Source: a cf. Phormidesmis sp. LEGE 11477 (GTDB taxonomy: Bacteria > Cyanobacteriota > Cyanobacteriia > Phormidesmidales > Phormidesmidaceae). Taken from it: a DNA stretch of 45,450 nt. The stretch covers positions 1 through 45,450 of the forward strand of contig NZ_JADEXO010000042.1 of NCBI RefSeq assembly GCF_015207105.1, given 5' to 3'. The notes under the pieces were generated by a model. It made no database searches. It had not been told where the DNA came from and saw only the letters and a program-made list of their open reading frames with translations. The position numbers were made by a program, and so were the translations under genes. Of the stretch, positions 33,145-42,023 are shown one piece after another; position 1 is the stretch's first letter, and each line of letters begins with the position of its first letter.

Positions 33145-34194
33145 ATGATGGAATCATATTCCGAGAAGAAGCCAGCGCTCTCTATTGTTATCCCCGTACA
33201 CAACGGAGGAGAAAGCTTTAGAAAATCTCTAATCAGCATTAGCAAATGGCGAGCCGACGCTGAAGTTATTATTGTCGCGGATGGTGAATCTGACGGCAGT
33301 TGGAAGCTCGTCGAGGAGTATGGATTTAAGCTGATCCTGCTACCAGAATGTGGTGGGCCAGCTAGAGCTAGAAACATTGGCGCAAGGGCTGCTTCTGCTG
33401 ACCTTTTATTCTTCACCGACGCCGATGTAGAGATCCATCCGGTAACCGTACCTAGAATTATCTATGCCTTCCAAGAATCTTCTGAGCTGACTGCTCTGAT
33501 TGGTTCTTACGATGACTCGCCTGGCGCAGAAAACTTTTTGTCGCAGTACAAAAATCTGTTTCATCACTACACCCACCAAACTTCTTCCGAAGCAGCCTCT
33601 ACCTTCTGGGGTGCATGTGGAGCTATCAGAAAAGATGTCTTTTTATCTTTAGGAGGCTTTACAGAAAGCTATCAAAAGCCGTGTATCGAAGATATTGAGT
33701 TAGGATATCGTCTGCGGCAGGCGGGGCATCAAATTACGCTGTGCAAGCATGTCCAAGTCAAGCATCTAAAGCGATGGACGCCTTTCACATTGCTAAGAGC
33801 AGAGGTCTTCTACCGAGCCCTACCCTGGATAGCGCTTCTGCTCAAGATTCGTCAGGATCAGCCACAGCAGTATCAACGGTTTGCTAGCGACTTAAACTTA
33901 CAGTGGTCTAGTCGGCTTAGTGTGGTGCTAATCGCTGGCCTTTGTCTGTCCATCCTCTTTTCTATGCAGTGGCCATTTTTGATAGGGACCGCAGTTCTCT
34001 CTGCGCTCCTGCTCTTAACGCTCAACTGGTCTGTCTATCGCTTCTTCTATCGGAAAAGGGGCTTCTGGTTTGCATTAGGCGTCGTGCCTTGGCACTGGCT
34101 CTACTACTTCTACAGTGGGCTAGCCTTCATTATTGGCGTAGGCCGACACAATTTAACTCGCCGTCGTTCTGCTAGGCAAATGAGCCCAACATAA
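33145..34194 (+). CDS. Family 2 glycosyltransferase, membrane protein
   Basis: A 349-residue GT2 (GT-A fold) enzyme. The N-terminus is ALSIVIPVHNGGESFRKSLI; the nucleotide-sugar/metal site is FFTDADVEIH (DxD) near residue 93. The acceptor/catalytic block is CIEDIELGYRLRQAGHQI (the ED motif), and a FWGACGAIRKDVFLSLGGF segment precedes it. Residues about 255-345 contain three hydrophobic segments, so the enzyme is held in the plasma membrane with its catalytic domain cytoplasmic. It probably transfers a sugar to a lipid-linked or polymer acceptor. The next gene downstream is an FAD oxidoreductase on the same strand, 208 bases away, and may act in the same envelope pathway. Confidence 0.85.
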   Translation: MMESYSEKKPALSIVIPVHNGGESFRKSLISISKWRADAEVIIVADGESDGSWKLVEEYGFKLILLPECGGPARARNIGARAASADLLFFTDADVEIHPVTVPRIIYAFQESSELTALIGSYDDSPGAENFLSQYKNLFHHYTHQTSSEAASTFWGACGAIRKDVFLSLGGFTESYQKPCIEDIELGYRLRQAGHQITLCKHVQVKHLKRWTPFTLLRAEVFYRALPWIALLLKIRQDQPQQYQRFASDLNLQWSSRLSVVLIAGLCLSILFSMQWPFLIGTAVLSALLLLTLNWSVYRFFYRKRGFWFALGVVPWHWLYYFYSGLAFIIGVGRHNLTRRRSARQMSPT

Positions 34195-34402
34195 AGCCAC
34201 TCCTAAAGCCCCACGCACCTAAAACCATAACTGAAGCTTTAGAAGCGCGGGAGCATAGGGACAAAGGGGCGTAGGGATGTAGATGCATAGGAACGTAAGC
34301 GCGCGGATGAGGAGAACAGAATAGAAGAAAAAATCATCGATTTTACTTCGTTTAGTTCTAGCTCACTGGTTTTTTATCTTGTTAGTTTTGAGGAATATAT
34401 CA

Positions 34403-35884
34403 ATGGTCGACACAGTAGTAATGGGCGCAGGTCCCGCCGGGTTGACAGCAGCCTATGAGCTAGCAAAGCATGGCAAATCTTCTGTTGTCTTAGAGCAAGC
34501 TGACAAAGTTGGTGGTATTTCTCGAACAGAAACCTACAAAGGCTATCGATTTGACATTGGCGGGCACCGTTTTTTCACCAAGGTAGGTGAAGTTCAAGAG
34601 ATTTGGAAAGAAATCTTAGAGGACGAATTCATTCAGGTGCCTCGCCTTTCTCGGATTTACTACCGGGGAAAGTTCTTCGACTACCCGCTCTCAATTTCTA
34701 GTACGCTGACGAATTTAGGCGCAATCGACAGCAGCATGATTATTCTTAGCTACCTAAAGTCTAAAATCAACGGCAAGCTAAACCCTAGACCAGAGGCTGA
34801 AAATCTAGAAGACTGGGTAATCGAAAGATTTGGCGATCGCTTATATAGAACCTTCTTCAAGTCCTACACAGAGAAAGTTTGGGGAATACCCTGTAACAAG
34901 ATTCAAGCAGAGTGGGCGGCTCAGAGAATTAAAGGTCTTTCTTTGAAAAAAGCAGTCATTAATGCAGCGTTTGGTAGTAACGATACTAAAACGTTGATTA
35001 AAGAATTTGACTATCCTATCTATGGGCCTGGCATGATGTGGGAACGCTGCCAGGAGATTCTAGAAAGCAAGGGGTCGCCTGTTTATATGGAAACGCGCGT
35101 AACCAAAGTTAAGCACGACGGCAAAAACGTCACTAGCGTCACGGTTCAAAAGGATGGCGAGTCCGTTGAGCTGACAGGTGAGAGCTATATTTCTAGCATT
35201 CCAATCACTGCTTTGGCCCGAAAAATGGAGCCAGCGCCGCCCGAACCTGTTTTGAAAGCGGCTAATGGACTAAAATACCGCGACTTTTTGATTGTGCCTT
35301 TGGTGATTGATCTTGAAGACATTTTTCCTGACAACTGGATATATATTCACAGTCCCCTTTTCAAGGTAGGGCGAATTCAAAACTTCAAGAACTGGAGCAT
35401 GGCAATGGTTCCAGACACCAGTAAAACCTGCGTTGGTATGGAGTACTTCTGCAGCGAAGGTGACAGTTTGTGGGAGATGTCTGATGAAGCACTGATCAAG
35501 CAAGCGGGTGAAGAGATCGTAGGGCTGGGCCTGGTTCCTGATATAAAGTACGTACAAGATGGAACCGTGATTCGACAGAAAAAAGCATACCCTGTCTACG
35601 ATGGGGAGTATCGCCAGCACTTGAACGTCATTCAAAAGTACTTAGAACAGTTTGAGAACCTGCAGACTGTCGGACGCAACGGCATGCACAGATACAATAA
35701 TCAGGATCATTCCATGCTGACGGGTCTGCTGGCGGCGAAGAATATCCTGGGTGAAAAGCACGATTTATGGAATGTCAATGTAGAACGCTCTTACCACGAA
35801 GAGTTTACAAAAGAGCAGTGGCAAGAAGCTAAAATTCCTCAAGAGGCCGTCGAAGAAGCCTATGCGAGTCCAGCCGCTAGGTAG
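34403..35884 (+). CDS. FAD-dependent oxidoreductase (amine oxidase / UDP-galactopyranose mutase-like fold)
   Basis: A 493-residue flavoprotein starting at the ATG at 34403 (GAGG ahead at 34389 region), not at the earlier in-frame TTG. The Rossmann motif is TVVMGAGPAGLTAAYELAKH, followed by VVLEQADKVGGISRTETY and YRFDIGGHRFFTK. The central block FKSYTEKVWGIPCNKIQAEW and the C-terminal GRNGMHRYNNQDHSML FAD-binding block match the NAD(P)/FAD oxidoreductases often found in polysaccharide loci and related to UDP-galactopyranose mutase. The substrate is not known. It follows a glycosyltransferase, so a sugar-linked role is plausible. Confidence 0.82.
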   Translation: MVDTVVMGAGPAGLTAAYELAKHGKSSVVLEQADKVGGISRTETYKGYRFDIGGHRFFTKVGEVQEIWKEILEDEFIQVPRLSRIYYRGKFFDYPLSISSTLTNLGAIDSSMIILSYLKSKINGKLNPRPEAENLEDWVIERFGDRLYRTFFKSYTEKVWGIPCNKIQAEWAAQRIKGLSLKKAVINAAFGSNDTKTLIKEFDYPIYGPGMMWERCQEILESKGSPVYMETRVTKVKHDGKNVTSVTVQKDGESVELTGESYISSIPITALARKMEPAPPEPVLKAANGLKYRDFLIVPLVIDLEDIFPDNWIYIHSPLFKVGRIQNFKNWSMAMVPDTSKTCVGMEYFCSEGDSLWEMSDEALIKQAGEEIVGLGLVPDIKYVQDGTVIRQKKAYPVYDGEYRQHLNVIQKYLEQFENLQTVGRNGMHRYNNQDHSMLTGLLAAKNILGEKHDLWNVNVERSYHEEFTKEQWQEAKIPQEAVEEAYASPAAR

Positions 35885-35911
35885 GCAGGTAGGCAGGCAG
35901 GCAGGTAGGGA
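35880..35911. repeat. GGCA/GGTA microsatellite after the FAD oxidoreductase
   Basis: A run of AGGCAGGTAGGCAGGCAGGC type tetranucleotide units starts at the stop codon of the oxidoreductase gene. It is a simple-sequence tract likely to vary in length between strains. Confidence 0.85.
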
Positions 35912-36022
35912 GCCAAGCCGCTAGCTGTAGCAAACAGGAAACGATAACAAGAGCATACTCTGACAATCTAAGCTAAGGGGCGGGTACCTTAGCTACAGTT
36001 CTCCATCAATACGGCAAACTGT

Positions 36023-36835
36023 GTGGATAGTACTGCTCTTCTGATAGTTTTCTTCTTAGGCGCTGCAGTCGGTAGCTTCTTGAATGTAGTCGTCTACCGT
36101 CTGCCGGCAGGACTATCTTTACTATATCCACCGTCTCGCTGTCCAAAGTGTGAGAAGCGTCTGAAGCCTTACGACAATGTGCCAATCTTTGGCTGGCTTT
36201 GGCTGCTAGGTCGGTGTCGCAGTTGCAAGCTGCCGATTGCCGCTCGATATCCGCTGGTGGAGTTTGTGACAGGATGCTTATTTGTCTCAGTGTTTGCCCG
36301 CTTTGGCATCACCTGGCAGACGCCTTGCTACTGGATATTTATCTGTTGGCTACTGACACTGGCACTGATCGATTTGGATACGATGACCCTACCCAATAGT
36401 CTGACCGCGTCTGGACTAGTCATGGGCTGGGCATTTCAAGGCTGGATGAGCTACTTAACGTCGCCGTCTTTGCTTTCAGGGGCAAGCGGTGCGTTGATGG
36501 CTTTTTTCGCCAGTATCTTTGGGCTGTGGCTGTTTGATTTCGTGGGTATTGCGGGTAGCCGAGCGTTTGGTAAAGCCGCTATGGGCGGCGGAGATTCTAA
36601 GCTAGCGGCAATGATGGCGGCTTGGTTAGGCTGGTCGGGACTGCTGTTAGCGACGTTCTTAGCCGCAACGATGGGCTCAATCATCGGCGGCGGCGCACTA
36701 GCACTCGGCGTATTAGGACCCAAACAGCACATTCCGTTTGGACCCTATCTGGCATTAGGCGCTGTACTGGTGCTCTTTTACGGTCAGCAGCTCATAGATG
36801 CGTACCTATCAATCTTCTTTCCCCTAGGACTATAG
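36023..36835 (+). CDS. pilD: Prepilin leader peptidase / N-methyltransferase (PilD family)
   Basis: A 270-residue integral membrane protein of peptidase family A24, which cleaves type IV prepilins and N-methylates the new N-terminus. The start is GTG at 36023. Landmarks are GAAVGSFLNVVVYRLPAGLS, a cytoplasmic loop with paired Cys motifs (CPKCEKRLKPYDNVPIFGWL and CRSC), and the two catalytic aspartates in LIDLDTMTLPNSLT and AMGGGDSKLAAMMAAWLG. About seven to eight hydrophobic segments are visible. Length and motifs are complete, so it is probably active. It supports type IV pili (motility, DNA uptake), whose other genes are elsewhere. accD follows on the same strand with a 128-base gap. Confidence 0.92.
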   Translation: MDSTALLIVFFLGAAVGSFLNVVVYRLPAGLSLLYPPSRCPKCEKRLKPYDNVPIFGWLWLLGRCRSCKLPIAARYPLVEFVTGCLFVSVFARFGITWQTPCYWIFICWLLTLALIDLDTMTLPNSLTASGLVMGWAFQGWMSYLTSPSLLSGASGALMAFFASIFGLWLFDFVGIAGSRAFGKAAMGGGDSKLAAMMAAWLGWSGLLLATFLAATMGSIIGGGALALGVLGPKQHIPFGPYLALGAVLVLFYGQQLIDAYLSIFFPLGL

Positions 36836-36963
36836 GCATCTGTCATTTGATCGAAGGGCATCAACAACAGAATGCCCCCTACCCTAGTAGGATAGAAGTA
36901 AGTATTGGCCTCACTTACCTTTTGTCTTGAGGCGTACCTTAAGCAAAGTGGATGAGTGGAAAA

Positions 36964-37881
36964 ATGTCGCTGTTTGACTGGTTTGCCAACCGAAAAAAAA
37001 CGGGTTTGATTAGTCCAGACCACAGGGAAAGGGAGATTGCTGATGGGCTTTGGACGAAGTGTGAGCGCTGCGATGTACTCACATACACCAAGGACCTCAA
37101 AGCTAACCAACAGGTATGTCCAGAGTGCGGACATCACCATCGGGTGTTTAGCGTTGAACGAATTGAGCAGCTAATAGATGAGGATAGCTGGTTGCCAATA
37201 GACACTCAGCTTTCACCTGAAGATCCGCTGCGGTTTCGCGATCGCAAAGCCTATGCAGACCGTATCCGCGATACCCAAGCCAAGACCAAGCTAATTGACG
37301 GGGTTCAAACAGGGGTGGGGAAAATCCTAGGAGAATCCGTAGCACTAGGCGTCATGGACTTTCGGTTCATGGGCGGCAGTATGGGCTCAGTCGTGGGTGA
37401 AAAGCTCACTCGGCTGATCGAACGCGGCACGGCAGATCGCTTACCAGTGATGATAGTCTGCGCTTCTGGAGGTGCCAGAATGCAAGAAGGCATGCTGAGT
37501 TTGATGCAGATGGCGAAGATTTCAGCGGCGTTAGAGCGTCACCGCTCTGCTCGCTTGCTATACATTCCTATCCTTACGCATCCGACAACGGGTGGTGTAA
37601 CCGCTAGCTTTGCCATGCTAGGCGATATCATTCTAGCTGAACCAGAGGCCACGATTGGCTTTGCTGGACGCCGCGTAGTAGAGCAAACCGTCCGTGAAAA
37701 GCTACCAGAGAACTTCCAAACGGCTGAGTATCTGCTACATCATGGTTTCGTCGACAAAATCGTGCCGCGCCCTCAGCTCAAACAAACGCTAGCTCAGCTA
37801 ATTCGACTACATGCTCCTGTAAAGGGGAAGGTTCCTGTTGTGGCTAAGCAGATGGAAGTAGTGCTAGAAGGTGCCGATTAG
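36964..37881 (+). CDS. accD: Acetyl-CoA carboxylase carboxyltransferase subunit beta
   Basis: The ATG at 36964 gives 305 residues starting [16 protein letters not shown], the conserved N-terminus; an ATG four codons earlier is possible. AccD pairs with AccA to move the carboxyl group from biotin to acetyl-CoA, forming malonyl-CoA for fatty acid synthesis. The N-terminal zinc ribbon is CERCD...CPECGHHH near residues 33-58. The carboxyltransferase core shows [60 protein letters not shown] and [17 protein letters not shown]. It is complete. accA is not in the window, as is usual in cyanobacteria. Confidence 0.97.
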   Translation: MSLFDWFANRKKTGLISPDHREREIADGLWTKCERCDVLTYTKDLKANQQVCPECGHHHRVFSVERIEQLIDEDSWLPIDTQLSPEDPLRFRDRKAYADRIRDTQAKTKLIDGVQTGVGKILGESVALGVMDFRFMGGSMGSVVGEKLTRLIERGTADRLPVMIVCASGGARMQEGMLSLMQMAKISAALERHRSARLLYIPILTHPTTGGVTASFAMLGDIILAEPEATIGFAGRRVVEQTVREKLPENFQTAEYLLHHGFVDKIVPRPQLKQTLAQLIRLHAPVKGKVPVVAKQMEVVLEGAD

Positions 37882-38079
37882 ATTTGTCACCTGTGACTTG
37901 TTATCTGCTTTGAGCGCTCGTCTGGTCTCATTTCAATGGGATTTTGACGCAGTTTTAACGCAGTTTCAGCCCTTGACCATCGCTCTCTCGTCCTATTCGT
38001 GGCATGATAGAGAGATAATTTGATTCAAACCATGATTGGATCACTGCTGTGTTGCGTGGCTGAAAAGCGAGCATTAAAA

Positions 38080-38598
38080 ATGAAAAAATTATTCCAAAAA
38101 TGCGCCTGGTTGATGGCGGCGTTTGTCTTTGTGGCGACTGGCCTGTTTGGCGTCGGACCTTGGGTAGAGGGGGCGATCGCAGCTGAACTGGACGCGAATC
38201 TTCGAACTATTCCTCTCAATGAAGCAGGTGATACGGTCACCCTTTCGCTAGAAGAATTTACCCGAGGGCAACAAAAATTCAACAACGCCTGTGCGATCTG
38301 TCATCTAGGAGGTATCACCAAAACCAACCCTAACGTTGGCCTAGACAGCGAGTCTTTGGCAGGGGCCTATCCCGATCGAAATAATTTGGAGGGGCTAATA
38401 GACTACCTACACAACCCCACAACTTATGACGGTCTCACCGAGATCTCCGAACTACACCCTAGTACTAAGAGTAGTGACATCTACCCCAAGATGCGTAGTC
38501 TAACAGAAGACGATCTCAGAGCAATCTCTGGTCACATTCTGCTGATGCCAAAGATTCGCGGCGATCAGTGGGGCGCAGGTAAGACTAAGTCTTTGTAA
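38080..38598 (+). CDS. psbV: Cytochrome c-550 of photosystem II
   Basis: The ATG at 38080 gives 172 residues. A lumen-targeting signal peptide with hydrophobic core LMAAFVFVATGLFGVG ends at AIAA, and the mature protein starts AELDANLRTIPLNEAGDTV. The haem is bound at CAICH, and a second axial His is expected in LIDYLHNPTTYDG, giving the low-potential bis-His haem of PsbV. The conserved C-terminus ISGHILLMPKIRGDQWGAGK is present. PsbV is an extrinsic subunit that stabilises the Mn4CaO5 cluster and Cl-/Ca2+ binding on the lumenal side of photosystem II. The longer upstream reading (from 38020) lacks family likeness and is rejected. A strong terminator follows. Confidence 0.97.
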   Translation: MKKLFQKCAWLMAAFVFVATGLFGVGPWVEGAIAAELDANLRTIPLNEAGDTVTLSLEEFTRGQQKFNNACAICHLGGITKTNPNVGLDSESLAGAYPDRNNLEGLIDYLHNPTTYDGLTEISELHPSTKSSDIYPKMRSLTEDDLRAISGHILLMPKIRGDQWGAGKTKSL

Positions 38599-38684
38599 GT
38601 CATGCTTGTTGGGTTAAGTCTGATCGAGTTAGCTCTAGCTGAAAACTAATAGCAAAGACCCTAGATTACGAAAAAGCGTATACG

Positions 38685-38725
38685 AAAAAGCGTAGAGGAA
38701 GCATTCGCCTCTACGCTTTTTTGCT
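38685..38725 (+). terminator. Intrinsic terminator of psbV
   Basis: AAAAAGCGTAGAGG (38685-38698) and CCTCTACGCTTTTT (38708-38721) form a 14-bp perfect stem with a 9-base loop and a T-rich tail (TTTTTTGCTTTTT). A partial direct copy of the left arm (TACGAAAAAGCGTA) is duplicated just upstream at 38667-38680. Confidence 0.9.
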
Positions 38726-38862
38726 TTTTGTCCACGGTTCCCTGACCTACAACCTGCAAATACAGATACAGCGAATCGACTGGATAAAAAGCAGCCAATA
38801 CAAAAGGTATCTAGCGCACTTTTCGATCTTCAAAAAACTTCTCAGTCTTCAGATAAAGCCGC

Positions 38863-39102
38863 CTATTGGGTCGGGGTACATCTACGCTGAATGTATAGCT
38901 GTAAGAAGATCTGTGCAGCCGAGGGTTCTAGGGTGTCTAAGGCGGTAACAATATCTGGAATAGAATCGGCTAGCGGGTCGCTAACCTCATTCACCCACTG
39001 ATTTACGGTGGATCGGGCTACGCCCATAGTGACAGCTAGCCTATTTTGACTGATGCCGTACTGTTGAAGAACACACTTTAGTGCCTTGCCTGCCCTACCC
39101 AT
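38863..39102 (-). CDS. HTH-domain transcriptional regulator (Xre/Cro-like)
   Basis: A 79-residue protein, mostly one helix-turn-helix domain: LQQYGISQNRLAVTMGVARS followed by TVNQWVNEVSDPLADSIPDI. The N-terminal MGRAGKALKCVLQQYGISQN is typical of small cyanobacterial Xre-family regulators. It has no effector or dimerisation domain beyond a short C-terminal helix (AAQIFLQLYIQRR). It may regulate neighbouring genes or respond to a partner elsewhere. No toxin gene is adjacent. Confidence 0.8.
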   Translation of the reverse strand: MGRAGKALKCVLQQYGISQNRLAVTMGVARSTVNQWVNEVSDPLADSIPDIVTALDTLEPSAAQIFLQLYIQRRCTPTQ

Positions 39103-39736
39103 TTTTTATGTCTCGCGAGTGATGGTTCGAAAATAGCCTTTGGCGATGCGTCAAACTACAACGCCGCTTTATATAAATACGGACTACGACATTACAAACC
39201 CTAAGAAAATTGATACCAAAGTGTCAGAAACATCCTCGAAGACAAAAATAGTTATCGCGCCTACATATCAGCCAGTTATAGAATTGACCCATACGGTATT
39301 GATTGTCTGTCTATACGTATCAACTGATAGATGGCTACAGAGGAAGTTCTAGCTTGATGGATTGAAACTCATAGAATCCTTTCGTCGTGCGAGTTTCTAC
39401 GTAAATCTCTTTCTAACTGGTTGAATAGAAGAGTCCCTTTTTACACCGAGGTCTTATGCAGCTAGCGTTATAAAAACTACAAGTTATTGAGTACTAAGAA
39501 TATTGGCACACTCTTAATGCTTCCCTAACAAAATAAGAAAGTAAGTCTAGCTGTTATGGGATCCGTATTTTTACTTAGAAGTTTTTTACGAAAGTATCAC
39601 TGGACCAATATCATTAGCTGTAGTACGTCTAGAGCAGCGATTACTCACCCAAGACATAGCACGTTGACCGAAGCGCTCGCATATGGTTCATATAGCCGTA
39701 GTGAGATACGTCCGAAAACCGCTACGATTCGGTTGG
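39103..39736. other. Long spacer, no recognised gene
   Basis: About 630 bases. ORFs at 39140-39352 and 39556-39810 on the plus strand have no family features, no good ribosome binding site and unusual composition, so I do not call them genes. The stretch is more AT-rich than its neighbours. It may be old, decayed sequence. Confidence 0.4.
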
Positions 39737-41854
39737 CTAATCCAAATCGCTCGACTCACCTTCGGCATCTAGCAAGAAGAGTGCATCTGATTCATGCAGT
39801 GAGGGATTAGAGACTTCATGCCGCGAAAAATCAGGGGTGAGCACTGGCTCGGCAATTGGATTAATCGTTTGGTCGGCAGGTGCAATGAATGGTTCAGAAG
39901 CAGCAGTCGGTAGCGGCTGAACAGAACGCTGACCCCTAGGTATAGGATGAGCAGGGTCAAGATCACTTTGGTCAATAGAGCGAGTAGTAGAGACGTCTGG
40001 CATCGGCGGTAGATCAGTCAGTGAGTCAGCCGCTTGCGCTTTGAGAACAGCAGGGAATTGCATAGGCTGCTCAAAAGTTCGCGATGCCTGGCGAATGCTT
40101 TGAAGAATAGCACTTCCACGTTCTCCAGTAGCCATCTGCAAACGAGAGTCACGGATGGTCACGGGTAAGAACTCTATCTTCATCTGCCGATTTCGTAAGG
40201 AAACTCGTAGGGCAACGCTGTCGTGGTTTTCGAAAGGTGCTTCATTAAAAACAAAATCACCTAACGAATAGGCGATCGCGCGATCGCGATAAATCTCTGC
40301 GCCCTGAATCTGGCTAGGATGATAGCCCACCACTAAGTCTGCACCAGCATCAATTGCATCGCGTGCGAGCGACTGCTGCCACTCAGCCGGTAGATCATCT
40401 TCAGCAGGCTCTGCTTCCCCCCAGCGATAGTTCACAACAATCCAATCCACCTGAGATCGAAGCGCTGCAATATCTTCTAGAATATGCTGTCGCCCGCCAG
40501 CACTAGCTGAAGCCACACCCGCAGCATTTTCTTTGGCCGCTTTTAGGGTTCTAGGCTTGTAGCTGAGATAGGCAATGCGCTGTCCTTTGACTTCCAAGAT
40601 CTCAGGTCGATGGGCTTCCTTGTGATCTCTGCCCGCCCCCACTCGGTAAATGCCCTCTTGATCTAGCGTCTTTAGCGTCTCCTTGAGACCTTGGACGCCG
40701 TAGGTAAATATTCCTTCACTAGCCAAATTAACGATGTCAACCCCGCCAGCTTTGAGCGCCTGCACCGCTTCGGGCCGAGTACGGTGATAAAAGCTCTCTT
40801 GCAGCGAGGTACTAGGGGTCGCCAATGGCTCCGACAGGCCGAGCATGGCGACATCAGCCCGCTTGTAAATTCCTAGCTCAGAAAATAGCTGATCGAGACT
40901 GTCTTCCGATTCAAAGACAAAATCATCTAGGCCCAGCTTCCCTCCAAACAGCAAAGTAACCGTTGGATCTTGGGGCAAGGCTACCGCCTGATGGGGAATG
41001 ACCGAAACCGTCTCTAGCGCGGCTTCGACTGTTCTACTGGTAAAGCGCACTGAAGTAGCTTCGGGCGCGGCTGCCTCGGTCGCAGCTGTAGATGAACCGT
41101 CCTCGTACCAGGGGGGGAGCGAGACTTCTGGGCTGGCGACAGAATTGGAGAGCCGCTCTGACAAAATCAGGTCCGTCAAGCCACCGAAGAGAAAAGCGGC
41201 CATCGCTGTTCCAGAAAGAAGTGCCGCTCGAAAGAACTTGAATTGACTGCGAACAATCTGACGGGCAATTTTGCTACGAGCAGACTCATGGATCAATTTG
41301 TCGCTATCGGCGTGGCCAACTAAGCGTTCTGGTCTAGTTTCTGAAGATATTGCGGCTGAAGATATTGCAGATGAAGGCGACTGGCGCTGGCTGACGGTCG
41401 GAATGCGAATACGCTCCTCCCAGTCGGTTTTGCTAGAGCCGACCGTGCGGGCAACTAGATGAACACCCTCAATCAAGTTGGAGTCGAGATTGTAGAGGCG
41501 ATCGCAGATAAACCTGGTCAACCGCTTCGGCTGGGGAGAGCGCTCGAACTCGACGACAATCTTCACTCGCCCCGCCACGCTGCTACGAGAGACCTGAGCA
41601 TAGATGTTTTGAGGCACCAAATCCTGGTTTAGCAAATAGGCGATCGCCTGAAAATAGCCTTCTGCCGCTAGCTGTCGGACATCTAGCCCAGAAAAGCCCG
41701 CTTGGGAAAAGCTAGAGCTAAAGAAATCATCCGGCGCAACTGGATGAGCAACCTTCAGCGTGAAAGAGATAGGACGCGAAGCCACAGGAGTCTCTAACAG
41801 AGCTGCACTAGAGCCCGACGGACTTCGAGATGAGGATTGAGATGCGCTTACCAT
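39737..41854 (-). CDS. CapA-like (PGA_cap) protein with a degenerate active site
   Basis: A 705-residue membrane protein. Residues 1-200 form a cytoplasmic region with a small conserved-looking domain (LAAEGYFQAIAYLLNQDLVP, FERSPQPKRLTRFICDRLYN). A transmembrane helix lies near 208-228 (AALLSGTAMAAFLFGGLTDL). The PGA_cap/CapA metallophosphatase-like domain spans about 298-560: VTLLFGGKLGLDD, LSEPLATPS, NLASEGIFTYGVQGLKETLK, VNYRWGEAEPAEDDLPAEWQ, VVGYHPSQIQGAEIY and IAYSLGDFVFNE. Several metal ligands of the family appear changed (see findings). The C-terminal 145 residues are Pro/Ser-rich and disordered. CapA proteins are linked to poly-gamma-glutamate and envelope polymers. Confidence 0.82.
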   Translation of the reverse strand: MVSASQSSSRSPSGSSAALLETPVASRPISFTLKVAHPVAPDDFFSSSFSQAGFSGLDVRQLAAEGYFQAIAYLLNQDLVPQNIYAQVSRSSVAGRVKIVVEFERSPQPKRLTRFICDRLYNLDSNLIEGVHLVARTVGSSKTDWEERIRIPTVSQRQSPSSAISSAAISSETRPERLVGHADSDKLIHESARSKIARQIVRSQFKFFRAALLSGTAMAAFLFGGLTDLILSERLSNSVASPEVSLPPWYEDGSSTAATEAAAPEATSVRFTSRTVEAALETVSVIPHQAVALPQDPTVTLLFGGKLGLDDFVFESEDSLDQLFSELGIYKRADVAMLGLSEPLATPSTSLQESFYHRTRPEAVQALKAGGVDIVNLASEGIFTYGVQGLKETLKTLDQEGIYRVGAGRDHKEAHRPEILEVKGQRIAYLSYKPRTLKAAKENAAGVASASAGGRQHILEDIAALRSQVDWIVVNYRWGEAEPAEDDLPAEWQQSLARDAIDAGADLVVGYHPSQIQGAEIYRDRAIAYSLGDFVFNEAPFENHDSVALRVSLRNRQMKIEFLPVTIRDSRLQMATGERGSAILQSIRQASRTFEQPMQFPAVLKAQAADSLTDLPPMPDVSTTRSIDQSDLDPAHPIPRGQRSVQPLPTAASEPFIAPADQTINPIAEPVLTPDFSRHEVSNPSLHESDALFLLDAEGESSDLD
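40272..40287. repeat. Overlapping double HIP1 element
   Basis: GCGATCGCGCGATCGC consists of two abutting copies of the HIP1 octamer GCGATCGC and is itself a 16-bp palindrome. It lies inside the CapA-like gene. A second, larger example is at 42367-42398. Confidence 0.95.
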
Positions 41855-42023
41855 AGATAGGCTCGTCCAAAAGTCTGCTGTCGACAGTGAGAATCTGATG
41901 AACTAGCACAGCTTGAACGGGTAGCAACCGGATACCAATAGAGTAGTTCTTTTTAGACATCGACTCACGTACGTAGAGCTTACCCAATTTGGTTGATGTA
42001 TTGCTAGCACCAGTAGGGATATC

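Noticed and set aside
39140-39352. 70-residue plus-strand ORF
   Set aside because: No family, no ribosome binding site, AT-rich composition unlike neighbouring genes.
39556-39810. 84-residue plus-strand ORF overlapping the CapA-like gene end
   Set aside because: No domain, Arg/His/Ser-rich composition, and it overlaps a well-supported gene in antisense.
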